A stretch of DNA of 19,391 nucleotides from an uncultured Anaerobutyricum sp. (GTDB lineage Bacteria; Bacillota; Clostridia; Lachnospirales; Lachnospiraceae): NCBI GenBank assembly GCA_934317185.1, contig CAKREJ010000022.1, positions 1 to 19,391 of the forward strand, read 5' to 3'. This document shows positions 7,610 through 16,073 of the stretch, in pieces (the first letter of the stretch is position 1; each line of letters starts with the position of its first letter). The translations under genes were made by a program, and so were the position numbers. Below the pieces are notes generated by a model. That model searched no databases. It was given only the letters and a program-made list of their open reading frames with translations, and had not been told where the DNA came from.

Positions 7610-9010
7610 TTATGGAATTAGATTAATATTTAATTTTTTACTGCTTTCTTTAATTACTTTTTCTAATTCTCCGTCTGTAATAGCAGTTACACGACCTGTT
7701 TCGTATTCCTCATCAACCCATTTCTTTACTTCAGCTACAATAGGACTCTTCTTATCTACTGCCCTGTCGCCTTTTAAACGGTAATAAGTATTCATCCAAT
7801 GTGCAATTCCGGCAAGTCCACTTGTATTTGATACTGCTACAAGTACCGGACGATTTAATAATTTATCTGTATCAAATATGTTATATATTTCTTCATTTTT
7901 AAGAAGACCGTCTGCATGGATTCCTGCTCTTGTGACATTAAAGTTTTTGCCTACAAACGGAGTTCTTTCCGGAATATGATATCCAATCTCTTTTTCGTAA
8001 TATTCTGCCAGTTCGGTAATAACTGTTGTGTCCATTCCGTCTAAAGTACCACGAAGCTGTGCATATTCAAATACCATCGCTTCAAGTGGAGTATTTCCGG
8101 TACGTTCTCCAATTCCAAATAATGCACTGTTTACAGCAGATGCTCCGTAAAGCCATGCTGTTGTAGAATTATTCACTGCTTTATAGAAATCATTATGCCC
8201 ATGCCATTCCAGTAATTCTGATGGTACTCCGGCATGTTCTTTTAATCCATAAATAATTCCCGGCACAGAACGTGGAATCACAGCTCCCGGGAAGTTTACT
8301 CCATATCCCATCGTATCGCAGGCACGAATTTTTACCGGAATCCCATACTCATCCTTTAATTTCATAAGCTCCAGACAAAACGGAATAACAAACCCATAAA
8401 TATCCGACCGGGTAATATCTTCCAAATGGCATCTCGGACTGATTCCTGTCTCAAGACATTCCCTTACAACACTTAAATAATGCTCCATTGCCTGTTTTCT
8501 TGTCATCTTCATTTTATAAAAAATATGATAGTCAGAACAACTTACAAGAATACCCGTTTCTTTTAAACCAATTTCTTTTACTAATTCGAAATCTTTTTTA
8601 CTGGCACGAATCCAGCTTGTAATTTCAGGAAATTTATATCCCTTTTCCATACATTTATATACAGCATCTCTGTCCTTTTTACTATATAGGAAAAATTCAC
8701 ACTGACGGATAATCCCTTTAGGTCCTCCTAAACGGTGAAATGCATCGTATATATGTACGATCTGCTCTGTTGAATACGGAGTCCTTGACTGCTGGCCATC
8801 ACGGAAAGTTGTATCAGTAATCCAGATATCTTCTGGCATTTCATGCGGTACGATTCGATCATTGAATGCTATTTTCGGCACTTCCTCATACGGGAACAGA
8901 TTACGGAATACATTAGGCTTATCCGTATCAACCAGCGGGTACATATATTCATCTAATTTTAATAAATTTGATTTTTTGTTCAGCCGAACTGAGCGGTTAT
9001 CCATTTCCAT
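7610..9010 (-). CDS. Re-type citrate synthase / HMGL-family acyltransferase
   Basis: The 466-residue product belongs to the DRE-TIM homocitrate / isopropylmalate synthase family. The DTTFRDGQQSR motif (about 66-76) carries catalytic Arg and Asp, and HLEDITRSDIYGF, CDTMGYG and the metal-binding WHGHNDF follow, with GERTGNTPLEA further on. The wording of these motifs and the FLYSKKDRDA segment recall Re-citrate synthases of anaerobes, which make citrate from oxaloacetate and acetyl-CoA in place of the usual Si enzyme; these genes are often misannotated as isopropylmalate synthase. Isopropylmalate or homocitrate synthase remain possible. The ATG at 9010 has GGAG 8 nt upstream; an in-frame ATG at 9061 is an alternative with a weak site. 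Confidence 0.75.
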   Translation of the reverse strand: MEMDNRSVRLNKKSNLLKLDEYMYPLVDTDKPNVFRNLFPYEEVPKIAFNDRIVPHEMPEDIWITDTTFRDGQQSRTPYSTEQIVHIYDAFHRLGGPKGIIRQCEFFLYSKKDRDAVYKCMEKGYKFPEITSWIRASKKDFELVKEIGLKETGILVSCSDYHIFYKMKMTRKQAMEHYLSVVRECLETGISPRCHLEDITRSDIYGFVIPFCLELMKLKDEYGIPVKIRACDTMGYGVNFPGAVIPRSVPGIIYGLKEHAGVPSELLEWHGHNDFYKAVNNSTTAWLYGASAVNSALFGIGERTGNTPLEAMVFEYAQLRGTLDGMDTTVITELAEYYEKEIGYHIPERTPFVGKNFNVTRAGIHADGLLKNEEIYNIFDTDKLLNRPVLVAVSNTSGLAGIAHWMNTYYRLKGDRAVDKKSPIVAEVKKWVDEEYETGRVTAITDGELEKVIKESSKKLNINLIP

Positions 9011-9150
9011 AGTTCTATCTCCATTTCTTTTACTATTAATTAGCAGCAATTCAAAATCCATATACTCTGTCTTTAAACATTCAAGTATATCTCGGTAATA
9101 CCAAACATTTGAATTGCATAATTCACTTTTAAAAATTTCATTTTATTCCC
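9011..9150 (-). promoter_or_regulatory. Structured 5' leader of the citrate synthase gene
   Basis: Between the predicted transcription start (near 9150) and the chosen start codon are about 140 nt. GCAATTCAAA (9046-9055) is the exact reverse complement of 9108-9117. Nested inside, ATATAC (9060-9065) pairs with GTATAT (9085-9090). A further palindrome, GAATT-NNNN-AATTC, overlaps the 9111-9124 part. The alternative ATG at 9061 would sit in the inner stem. No known riboswitch class was recognised. Confidence 0.4.
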
Positions 9151-9156
9151 GTTATT

Positions 9157-9184
9157 ATTCTATCATTAAAGTAAAATTTGTCAA
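9157..9184 (-). promoter_or_regulatory. Sigma-A promoter of the citrate synthase gene
   Basis: Minus-strand TTGACA (9179-9184) is perfect and is followed after 16 bp by TAGAAT (9157-9162), 5 of 6 consensus bases, preceded by TGA as in extended -10 promoters. Confidence 0.7.
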
Positions 9185-9300
9185 GTGATAGTATTGATTC
9201 AGCTTTTTTCGCATAATACATTTTGTATTCCTGCATTCTCTTTATCATTGCACAGTAATACATTTTCAAAAAATCCGCTCTGTAGGTTTAACACAAATAA

Positions 9301-9361
9301 AAAAAGAAAAAACAATATATTCCCTATGAAGATTATCTGGAATATATCATTTTTTCTTTTT
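9301..9361 (-). terminator. Terminator after plsY
   Basis: The arm 9301-9323 pairs with 9339-9361 over 23 positions with two central mismatches, ending in long A/T tracts that give a U-rich tail on the minus strand. The inner stem ATATATTCC/GGAATATAT is the same as in the terminator at 7546-7594. It marks the end of the long minus-strand cluster. Confidence 0.8.
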
Positions 9362-9429
9362 TCTATCTATTCAGGAATGCCAAGACATTCCTGCTGCAAG
9401 ATACACAGCTAAAGTTCTTCTGCAAATTA

Positions 9430-10062
9430 TTATTTATTAATATCTACTTTTTGCCCGATCTTACTTTCAGTTCCGGACAAAAGCCTTCCTATATTGGCTC
9501 TGTGACGATAAATGGCAAAAAATGCATAAAGAATACACATCGCAAATAAATCCCATCTTCCCGGATAGAAGATAAGAATTTCTACTATAATACCTGCTGA
9601 TAGCAAGATAGATGCCAAAGAAACATATTTTGTTAATCCTGTAACTGTCACAAAGATAATAAAGCAGCACAAACCAATTCTCCAGTCAAAAGCCATCATT
9701 GCCGCTGCTGTTGTTGCAATACCTTTTCCACCTTTAAACTTCAGGAACACAGGGTAATCATGCCCCATTACGGCTGCAAATCCTGTAACGAGCTGAATTA
9801 ACTCTGCATTCAGCTCCGGTACAGCCGGACAAAGTACAAACTTTACGACAAGAACCGGAATAAAACTCTTCAAAGCATCTCCAAGAAAAGTAAGTAAGGC
9901 ACGTGTTTTGCCCAGCACACGAAGCACATTCGTCGTTCCTGAATTTCCACTACCATAATTGCGAATATCCATTCCGCATAACTTACCTACAAGGTATCCA
10001 CTCTCAATGCAACCACAAAAATATCCCACCACAATTACAATTACATAGTATACAGCACTCAT
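9430..10062 (-). CDS. plsY: Glycerol-3-phosphate acyltransferase PlsY
   Basis: The 210-residue membrane protein transfers an acyl group from acyl-phosphate to glycerol-3-phosphate, the first step of phospholipid synthesis. Family motifs are present: GSGNSGTTNVLR (37-48), GHDYPVFLKFKGGKG in the middle, and YRHRANIGRLLSGTESK near the C-terminus. About five hydrophobic segments are visible, the first at residues 4-18. The usual GSGNIGATN is slightly altered, with Ser and Thr in place of Ile and Ala. The start codon directly abuts the der stop codon, and its AGGAG lies inside the end of der, so the two are probably translationally coupled. A terminator follows, making it the last gene of the cluster. 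Confidence 0.95.
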   Translation of the reverse strand: MSAVYYVIVIVVGYFCGCIESGYLVGKLCGMDIRNYGSGNSGTTNVLRVLGKTRALLTFLGDALKSFIPVLVVKFVLCPAVPELNAELIQLVTGFAAVMGHDYPVFLKFKGGKGIATTAAAMMAFDWRIGLCCFIIFVTVTGLTKYVSLASILLSAGIIVEILIFYPGRWDLFAMCILYAFFAIYRHRANIGRLLSGTESKIGQKVDINK

Positions 10063-11388
10063 TTATTTCTCCTTTCTCTCACGATAAATGAAATGAATCG
10101 GAGTTCCACGGAAACCAAACGTAGTACGAATCTGATTCTCAATATATCTCGTATAGGAGAAATGAGTCAGCTTCTTCTCGTTAATGAACATAACAAATGT
10201 CGGTGGCTTTACAGAAACCTGTGTGATATAGTAAATTCTTAAACGCTTACCTTTGTCTGAAGGCGGCTGTTTCATAGCCATTGCCTCTGTAAGAATTTCA
10301 TTCAGAACACCTGTCTGAACACGAAGTGCACAGTTTTCAATTACAGCATCGATCATATCAAAAAGTTTAGGCAGTCGCTGTCCTGTTTTAGCTGAAAGGA
10401 AAATAAGTTCCGCATAAGGCATATAAGAAAGCTTCTCACGAATCTTATCTGTAAATGTCTTCATTGTTGTATTGTCCTTCTCCACCAAATCCCACTTATT
10501 GACTGCGATGATCATACCTTTGCCACGCTCATGAGCTATTCCGGCAATTTTGGCATCCTGCTCTGTAATTCCCTCTGTTGCATCAATAATTAAAACAGCA
10601 ACATCACAACGTTCTACTGCCGTAACGGTACGAATAATACTATAACGCTCTAATTCTTCTTTAATCTTACTCTTTCTGCGAAGTCCTGCCGTATCAATAA
10701 ATACATATTCCTGTCCATTACGCTTCACTGTTGTGTCAATCGCATCTCTCGTTGTTCCTGCAACCGGAGATACAATCACTCGCTCTTCACCAAGAAGCTT
10801 ATTAATGATAGATGACTTACCGGCATTCGGTTTACCGATCACGGCAATCTTAGGACGGTCATCTTCTTCCTCTTCTTCCCGCACCGGTGCTTCAAACTTC
10901 TCAACAACCTGATCTAACATATCTCCAATCCCAAGCTTACCCTGTGCGGAAACCGGAATCGGATCACCAAGTCCAAGATTATAGAACTCATATACATCCG
11001 GCATAAACTTTTCAAAGTTATCTACCTTATTTACAACAAGCACTACCGGTCTGTGAGAACGGCGAAGCATATCTGCTACCTTAAAATCTGCATCTACCAG
11101 TCCCTGACGTACATCCACAAGAAACAGAATAACATCTGCTGTCATAATCGCTGTCTCTGCCTGTTCCCGCATTCTTGATATGATAATATCATCAGATTCC
11201 GGCTCGATTCCTCCGGTATCAATCAGGGTAAACTGATAGTCCAGCCAACTGACTTCCGCATAGATACGGTCTCTTGTTACTCCCGGTGTATCCTCTACTA
11301 TTGAAATCCTGCTTCCTGCTAACGCATTAAACAGTGTAGATTTCCCTACATTTGGGCGGCCCACTACCGCTACTACAGGTTTACTCAT
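10063..11388 (-). CDS. der: Ribosome biogenesis GTPase Der (EngA)
   Basis: The 441-residue protein has two GTPase domains in tandem, unique to Der, and a C-terminal KH-like domain. Domain 1 has GRPNVGKS (10-17), [12 protein letters not shown] and NKVD (120-123). An acidic linker (about 171-177) leads to domain 2 with GKPNAGKS (185-192), DTAG and NKWD. The C-terminal region includes [11 protein letters not shown] and [11 protein letters not shown]. Der acts in 50S subunit assembly and is essential in several bacteria. The ATG at 11388 has GGAGG 5 nt upstream; an earlier in-frame ATG (11400) would put this site inside the gene. It overlaps the upstream radical-SAM gene by 8 bp. Confidence 0.96.
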   Translation of the reverse strand: MSKPVVAVVGRPNVGKSTLFNALAGSRISIVEDTPGVTRDRIYAEVSWLDYQFTLIDTGGIEPESDDIIISRMREQAETAIMTADVILFLVDVRQGLVDADFKVADMLRRSHRPVVLVVNKVDNFEKFMPDVYEFYNLGLGDPIPVSAQGKLGIGDMLDQVVEKFEAPVREEEEEDDRPKIAVIGKPNAGKSSIINKLLGEERVIVSPVAGTTRDAIDTTVKRNGQEYVFIDTAGLRRKSKIKEELERYSIIRTVTAVERCDVAVLIIDATEGITEQDAKIAGIAHERGKGMIIAVNKWDLVEKDNTTMKTFTDKIREKLSYMPYAELIFLSAKTGQRLPKLFDMIDAVIENCALRVQTGVLNEILTEAMAMKQPPSDKGKRLRIYYITQVSVKPPTFVMFINEKKLTHFSYTRYIENQIRTTFGFRGTPIHFIYRERKEK

Positions 11389-12715
11389 AATTTCCTCCAT
11401 TCTCTATCGCAATGATTTTATCAACAAAGTCTCTTCCTTCTGATTGTATAATATTCACGGGAACTTGTAAAGAATCGGAAAGTTCCTTTAAAGAAATATC
11501 ATCAAGGAAAATGTCCTCATCTGCTTTTAACACGTTACAAGGGAGGAGCAATTCTTCTCCAAGCATCTTTCCCTTTAGCTGTGCAATAATATCCTGTCCG
11601 GTCAAAAGTCCGGAAACTGTGATGTGCTCACCAAAAAATTCATTGATGATACAATATACTTCTATCGTTATATTGGGGAATTTTTTCTTTACATCAGCAG
11701 CAAGCTTCTTAATGGTAGGATACGCAAGCTTTGCTGTCGCAATCGCAACATGACGCTTGCGATTATCACCACTTAATTCCTCAAGCCTTTCTTTCACTTC
11801 TTCCAGTAAAAGACGCATCATTCCCACACCATTCTCAAGCTGTCCGTACCCTTCATAATACGCTTCATCCGGAAATTCCTGTTCTGCAAGAATAAACCAC
11901 TCATCACTTGCATGAACAAAAGTCGTCCCATGATTTTTGCGGAAGTAATCCTGCCACTTATGAATCTGCTCTAATACTTTCTCTGCATCTTCTTTTGAAA
12001 ACAGTTCTAACGGAGCAAGACCATCTCTGTATTTTGTAAGACCAACCGGAACAACTGACAAGCTTTCCATATATGGAAGAAATCTTCCAAGATCTGAAAT
12101 TGTTCTGTCCAGTTCTTTTCCATCATTTAATCCCTTACACAATACAACCTGGCTGTTCATGCGAATCCCTGCCTCATGGAATCGTCCTATTTTCTCTAAA
12201 AGCGTCCCGGCAAAACGATTGTGAAGCATCCTGCATCTAAGCTCCGGATTCGTTGTATGAACAGAAATGTTAATTGGTGAAAGATGATATTTTATCACTC
12301 TTTCTATATCTTTATCTCTCATATTTGTAAGAGTAATATAATTCCCCTGAAGAAATGATAATCTGGAATCATCATCTTTAAAATAAAGGGTATCCCTCAT
12401 TCCCGGTGGCATTTGGTCAATAAAACAAAACATACATTTGTTGCAGCAGGAATGATATTCATCCATAAGAGAAGATTCAAACATAATTCCCAAGTCTTCA
12501 TCCTCATCCTTCTCTATTTCCAACATACATTCTTCTCCGTCCTTTGTAAGAACGAGTACATCAAGATATTCCTCTTCCACATAGTACTGGTAATCAAATA
12601 TATCTTCTATTTCATTTCCATTTATTTCTTCGATCGCATCTCCCGGTTCCAGACCTAATTCTTCTGCGATACTTCCAGGTTCAACCGAAGCAATTTTGTG
12701 CAAATGTTTTTTCAT
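11381..12715 (-). CDS. PDZ/radical-SAM protein with DUF512 domain
   Basis: The 444-residue protein begins with a PDZ-like domain (about 5-60; [24 protein letters not shown], quoted here only as its region 10-33). The first cysteines, C90, C94 and C97, form the CX3CX2C motif that binds a 4Fe-4S cluster in radical-SAM enzymes, followed by [19 protein letters not shown]. The C-terminal half matches the DUF512 family, ending with GLLTGQDI and [12 protein letters not shown] segments. The family is common in clostridia and its reaction is unknown. It overlaps der by 8 bp, so tight co-expression with a ribosome-assembly GTPase is likely. AGGG lies 7 nt before the ATG; tandem hairpins precede the gene. 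Confidence 0.85.
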   Translation of the reverse strand: MKKHLHKIASVEPGSIAEELGLEPGDAIEEINGNEIEDIFDYQYYVEEEYLDVLVLTKDGEECMLEIEKDEDEDLGIMFESSLMDEYHSCCNKCMFCFIDQMPPGMRDTLYFKDDDSRLSFLQGNYITLTNMRDKDIERVIKYHLSPINISVHTTNPELRCRMLHNRFAGTLLEKIGRFHEAGIRMNSQVVLCKGLNDGKELDRTISDLGRFLPYMESLSVVPVGLTKYRDGLAPLELFSKEDAEKVLEQIHKWQDYFRKNHGTTFVHASDEWFILAEQEFPDEAYYEGYGQLENGVGMMRLLLEEVKERLEELSGDNRKRHVAIATAKLAYPTIKKLAADVKKKFPNITIEVYCIINEFFGEHITVSGLLTGQDIIAQLKGKMLGEELLLPCNVLKADEDIFLDDISLKELSDSLQVPVNIIQSEGRDFVDKIIAIENGGNYE

Positions 12716-12746
12716 TCTTTTCCCTCATTTATCTAAAGCTTTTCTC

Positions 12747-12781
12747 CTCACTACAAAGTAGTGAGCTGCTGTATAACAGCA
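12747..12781. repeat. Two tandem perfect hairpins between pgeF and DUF512 gene
   Basis: CTCACTAC (12747-12754) pairs with GTAGTGAG (12758-12765) around AAA. Immediately beside it TGCTGT (12767-12772) pairs with ACAGCA (12776-12781) around ATA. No T-run follows on the minus strand, so they are not ordinary terminators; they may affect mRNA processing or stability at this 103-bp gap, or bind a protein. Confidence 0.55.
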
Positions 12782-12818
12782 CTTTTGCCCTAATACCTCT
12801 CTGCGTCACTTCAGGCAA

Positions 12819-13655
12819 TCATAGACACATGAAGCATCCCAGATTACCTCTTTTACCATGACTGGCTCTATGTGAAAATAATTTATCGCTGTTACAACAG
12901 GTACAAATATCTGTAATATCCATATTGGCCCTGTCAATACCGGCCTGCGTAAGAATAAGTTCATTCGCCTTCCATAAATCCAACTGATATTTTCCCTGTC
13001 CTTTATCATCTAAAATCAAAGAAATCTCTTCCGGCAAAAACACTTTTTTAAATGCATCAGCAACTTCTTCTCCCACTTCATAACAGCTCTGACAAATAGA
13101 TGGTCCGATTGCTGCAATAATTCGCTCTGGTTTTGTTCCATATTCCTTCTGCATATATGTTACAAATTTCGCACCAATCTTTGCCACTGTGCCACGCCAG
13201 CCAGAATGAGCCATCCCAACTACCTGATGCTCCGGATCATAAAATAATAGTGGAACACAGTCTGCATAGGAAGTATATAGCGGAATGCCCGCTTCATCTG
13301 TCACAAGTGCATCAATTCCCGGCACAGTTTCTCTTATAATGCCATCTCCCCTATCCTTCGCTCTAACCTTCCGAATCTTCGTTTCATGAACCTGTGAAGA
13401 TAATACCAGATCTCTGGCATTAAATCCTATCGCCTCTCCGATTCTACGAAAATTTTCCCTCACTTTATCCGGATCATCTCCCCGGTTAAATGAAAGATTC
13501 ATAGAAGAAAGATACCCCTCACTTACTCCGCCGATTCTTGTAGAAAACCCATGACATACTCCTGCTTGTGTGAGTTTGGGAAATGTAAGAAATATCACTC
13601 CGTTTTTTTCGTTTATAATCGTTGAATGATTGTCATTGGCATATACAAAATCCAT
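12819..13655 (-). CDS. pgeF: PgeF/YfiH family protein (peptidoglycan editing factor)
   Basis: The 278-residue product is a member of the family first described as multicopper polyphenol oxidase and later as a purine nucleoside phosphorylase/deaminase and peptidoglycan editing factor. The conserved metal site residues are visible: His90 in SSQVH, Cys133 in YADCVPLL and His150 in AHSGWRGT. The C-terminal DICTCCNSDKLFSHRA segment is also typical. It has no signal peptide. GGAGG lies 6 nt before the ATG. It begins 12 bp after yraN and is followed by a 103-bp gap with hairpins. The in vivo role is not settled for this lineage. Confidence 0.9.
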   Translation of the reverse strand: MDFVYANDNHSTIINEKNGVIFLTFPKLTQAGVCHGFSTRIGGVSEGYLSSMNLSFNRGDDPDKVRENFRRIGEAIGFNARDLVLSSQVHETKIRKVRAKDRGDGIIRETVPGIDALVTDEAGIPLYTSYADCVPLLFYDPEHQVVGMAHSGWRGTVAKIGAKFVTYMQKEYGTKPERIIAAIGPSICQSCYEVGEEVADAFKKVFLPEEISLILDDKGQGKYQLDLWKANELILTQAGIDRANMDITDICTCCNSDKLFSHRASHGKRGNLGCFMCL

Positions 13656-13667
13656 GTCTATCCTCCG

Positions 13668-14036
13668 TCACTCCTGAAATTCAAATGCATTCTTTATCCA
13701 ATGGCACTGAAATGTCCTGTCCACTTCCAGCACATCAAATCGAACTGCTGTATTCTCTGAAATCTGCTTTTTCATTCGATAATAATTAAATGTATAACAT
13801 ATTCTCTTTTGTTTTCTCAAATTAACTGCTTCTGCCGGAGTCCCGCATTCCCTGCTGCTTCGCATTTTCACTTCTACAACAAGAATACACTGTTCTTCCA
13901 TCGCAATAATATCAATTTCTCCGTGGTAACTTCGAAAATTTCTCTCCAGTATGCGAACTCCTTTTTCCTCAAGAAAAAGGACTGCCGCCTCTTCAGCAAC
14001 ACTTCCTAAATTTCTTCGCACAGCTATATTCTCCAT
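13668..14036 (-). CDS. yraN: YraN family (UPF0102) nuclease-fold protein
   Basis: The 122-residue product has the family length and the restriction-endonuclease-like core: G-x-x-AE near residue 15, LERNFRSYHGEIDIIA (30-45) with Glu40 and Asp42, and VVEVK (53-57). These resemble the catalytic residues of Holliday-junction resolvase folds; the molecular role is unknown. It lies between rnhB (23 bp upstream) and pgeF (12 bp downstream), an association with rnhB seen in many bacteria. AGGGAAG precedes the ATG. Confidence 0.9.
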   Translation of the reverse strand: MENIAVRRNLGSVAEEAAVLFLEEKGVRILERNFRSYHGEIDIIAMEEQCILVVEVKMRSSRECGTPAEAVNLRKQKRICYTFNYYRMKKQISENTAVRFDVLEVDRTFQCHWIKNAFEFQE

Positions 14037-14059
14037 CGCTTCCCTTTTTAAATTACTAT

Positions 14060-14821
14060 CTACTCTCCACAGATATTTTTAAGAAAACTACGGCGGTGAA
14101 TCGGACATGGTCCTAAACGATGTAATGCCTCAATATGTTCCTTAGAGCCATATCCCTTATTTGAAGCAAAATCATATCCGGGAAACAGCTTATCATACTC
14201 TTCCATCATACGATCCCTGTAAACCTTTGCCATAATACTTGCTGCCCCGATGGAAATACTTTTTGCATCTCCCTTAATAATCGGTACCTGCTTTATGGTA
14301 ACTTCCGGAATGGTAACTGCATCATTCAATAACAGCTCCGGCTCTACAGATAAATTAGCAATTGCCTGTCTCATCGCCTCATAAGTTGCCTGTAATATGT
14401 TAATCTCATCAATCCTCTCAGGAGAAGCCATTCCGATTCCTACAGAAATTGCCTCCTTCTGAATAATTTCAAACAATTCTTCTCTTTTTTTAGCAGACAG
14501 TTTTTTGGAGTCATTAATATATAAAATACGACTTCCCTTTGGTAGAATGACCGCTCCTGCCACAACCGGACCGGCTAACGGTCCTCGCCCCACCTCATCA
14601 ATTCCACATATAAATTCATACTGCCTGTATTTCTTCTCATATTCGCAAAGCTTCTCTATTCGTTCCACTTCCTGATAGTATTTTTCTACTTTTTTTTGCT
14701 GAGAAAGCAAAAAGTTCTGCACTCCTTTTCTCGCATCTTCCTGATATACCGCAATCTTTGCGGGAATCTGTTCCGGTGTGAGCTTTTTAAATTCTTCTTT
14801 TATGACACTGATACTTTTCAT
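14060..14821 (-). CDS. rnhB: Ribonuclease HII
   Basis: The 253-residue enzyme removes ribonucleotides from RNA-DNA hybrids and starts ribonucleotide excision repair. A helical, charged N-terminal extension (1-70), as in Bacillus RNase HII, precedes the catalytic domain. Catalytic acids are Asp75 and Glu76 in GIDEVGRGPLAGPVVAGA, Asp167 in LLLNDAV and Asp203 in KVYRDRMM. The ASIMAKVYRD and SNKGYGSKEH motifs are intact. It starts 6 bp after the lepB-C stop codon and has only a weak Shine-Dalgarno sequence, so coupling to lepB translation is likely. Confidence 0.95.
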   Translation of the reverse strand: MKSISVIKEEFKKLTPEQIPAKIAVYQEDARKGVQNFLLSQQKKVEKYYQEVERIEKLCEYEKKYRQYEFICGIDEVGRGPLAGPVVAGAVILPKGSRILYINDSKKLSAKKREELFEIIQKEAISVGIGMASPERIDEINILQATYEAMRQAIANLSVEPELLLNDAVTIPEVTIKQVPIIKGDAKSISIGAASIMAKVYRDRMMEEYDKLFPGYDFASNKGYGSKEHIEALHRLGPCPIHRRSFLKNICGE

Positions 14822-14827
14822 TTACTT

Positions 14828-15439
14828 TTAAGAAACCTTTCCAAACTTGCTTAAAGGCCAGATTCTTATCCATACCTTTCCAATAATTTCAGAACGATGT
14901 ACCGGACCAACCTCTTCATAACGGCTGTCATAACTAACAGGACGGTTATCTCCCAGACAAAAGTATTCATCATCCTCTAAGGTTAGCGGTTCTTCTGCAA
15001 TTCCCGGTTCATCGATACGCTTTGTAATACCATAAATATCACTTTTTAGCTTCTTCCCATCAATATAAACTTTACCTTTTTTAATCTGCACGGTTTCTCC
15101 CGGCAATCCGATGATCCGCTTAATATAATAGGGATGTTCTCCATACTCCTCCGGTCCCGGAAAAATTACAATGTCATATCTTTGCGGCTCCTGAAAACGA
15201 TACGATATTTTATCCATAATAAGATTCTGTCCATCTGACAAAGTAGTATCCATAGAATCTCCACGTACAACCGTTCTCTGTCCTACATACTGAAGAATAA
15301 AATATACTGCCGCAAATAAAATAACAAGATATAGAATTGTGCTTATAATCTCTTTCACATTCTTTCTACGCTGTTCTCTTCTTCTGCGCTGTCGTCGCCC
15401 CAGCGTTACCTCCGGGTTCTTCTTTGCTCTTCTACCCAT
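14828..15439 (-). CDS. lepB: Signal peptidase I (copy C, polybasic N-terminus)
   Basis: The 203-residue membrane protease cleaves signal peptides from exported proteins. It has a single membrane segment (about 31-52), catalytic Ser62 in RGDSMDTTL and catalytic Lys107 in YYIKRIIGLPGE, then CLGDNRPVSYDSR. The cytoplasmic N-terminus is unusually basic, with RRQRRRREQRRK at 15-26. From the membrane segment onward it closely resembles copy B, down to a shared C-terminus KFGKVS, pointing to a tandem duplication. It begins 37 bp after copy B and is followed by rnhB. The Shine-Dalgarno sequence AAGGTG is about 10 nt from the ATG. Confidence 0.94.
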   Translation of the reverse strand: MGRRAKKNPEVTLGRRQRRRREQRRKNVKEIISTILYLVILFAAVYFILQYVGQRTVVRGDSMDTTLSDGQNLIMDKISYRFQEPQRYDIVIFPGPEEYGEHPYYIKRIIGLPGETVQIKKGKVYIDGKKLKSDIYGITKRIDEPGIAEEPLTLEDDEYFCLGDNRPVSYDSRYEEVGPVHRSEIIGKVWIRIWPLSKFGKVS

Positions 15440-15476
15440 ACGTTACAGACACCTTCCATTCAAGAACTTTATTACC

Positions 15477-16073
15477 TCAGGATACTTTACCAAACTTATT
15501 TAAAGGCCAGATTCTTATCCATACTTTACCGACAATCTGCGAACGCTTTACAGGTCCGACAATATCATAACGACTGTCCTGACTGACCGGTCGATTATCT
15601 CCCAGACAAAAATACTCATCCTCCCCAAGAATTATCGGTTCCTCTGCTATTCCCGGATAATCGATATAATCTGTAATACCATAAACGTCACTTTTTAGCT
15701 CTTTATCATTAATATAGACCTTTCCGTCCTTAATCTGTACCGTTTCTCCCGGCATTCCAATGATTCGCTTAATGTAATATGGGTGCATCCCTTCCTCTTC
15801 CGGACCTGGGAAAATAATAATATCAAATCTCTTTGGGTCATGGAAACGATAGGATAATTTATCCATAACAAGATTTTGTCCGTCCGCCAAAGTATTGTCC
15901 ATAGAATGTCCGTTTACAACCGTTCTTTGTCCTACAAAATGCAAAATAAGAAATACAAAGATACAAACCCCTGCTATATACGCAACCGTACTCAAAATAT
16001 TATGTACAGTACCTTTTGTTTCACCATTTTTATTCTCATTTTTCTTTTCATTTTCAATTTCTTTATTGCTCAT
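15477..16073 (-). CDS. lepB: Signal peptidase I (copy B)
   Basis: The 198-residue protease has a hydrophilic Lys/Asn/Glu-rich N-terminus, one membrane segment (about 28-46), catalytic Ser57 in NGHSMDNTL and Lys102 in YYIKRIIGMPGE, and CLGDNRPVSQDSR. A His replaces the more usual Asp just before the catalytic Ser-Met pair; other active-site motifs are intact. It is the closest relative of copy C in this window. Its ATG lies inside rbgA, with an 11-bp overlap, and GGAGG is within the last codons of rbgA, so translation is probably coupled. Confidence 0.94.
   Translation of the reverse strand: MSNKEIENEKKNENKNGETKGTVHNILSTVAYIAGVCIFVFLILHFVGQRTVVNGHSMDNTLADGQNLVMDKLSYRFHDPKRFDIIIFPGPEEEGMHPYYIKRIIGMPGETVQIKDGKVYINDKELKSDVYGITDYIDYPGIAEEPIILGEDEYFCLGDNRPVSQDSRYDIVGPVKRSQIVGKVWIRIWPLNKFGKVS

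Larger units (their letters stand above)
9011..9429. other. Intergenic region between citrate synthase and plsY
   Basis: These 419 bases hold the citrate synthase leader and promoter, the plsY terminator (9301-9361), and an 8-bp hairpin CAGGAATG (9372-9379) / CATTCCTG (9386-9393) with a 6-nt loop just inside it. The stretch 9185-9300 shows nothing further. An open plus-strand frame at 9185-9412 has no ribosome binding site or family resemblance. Confidence 0.6.

Noticed and set aside
9185..9412. 75-codon plus-strand frame
   Set aside because: It has no ribosome binding site, spans a terminator, and shows no family resemblance.
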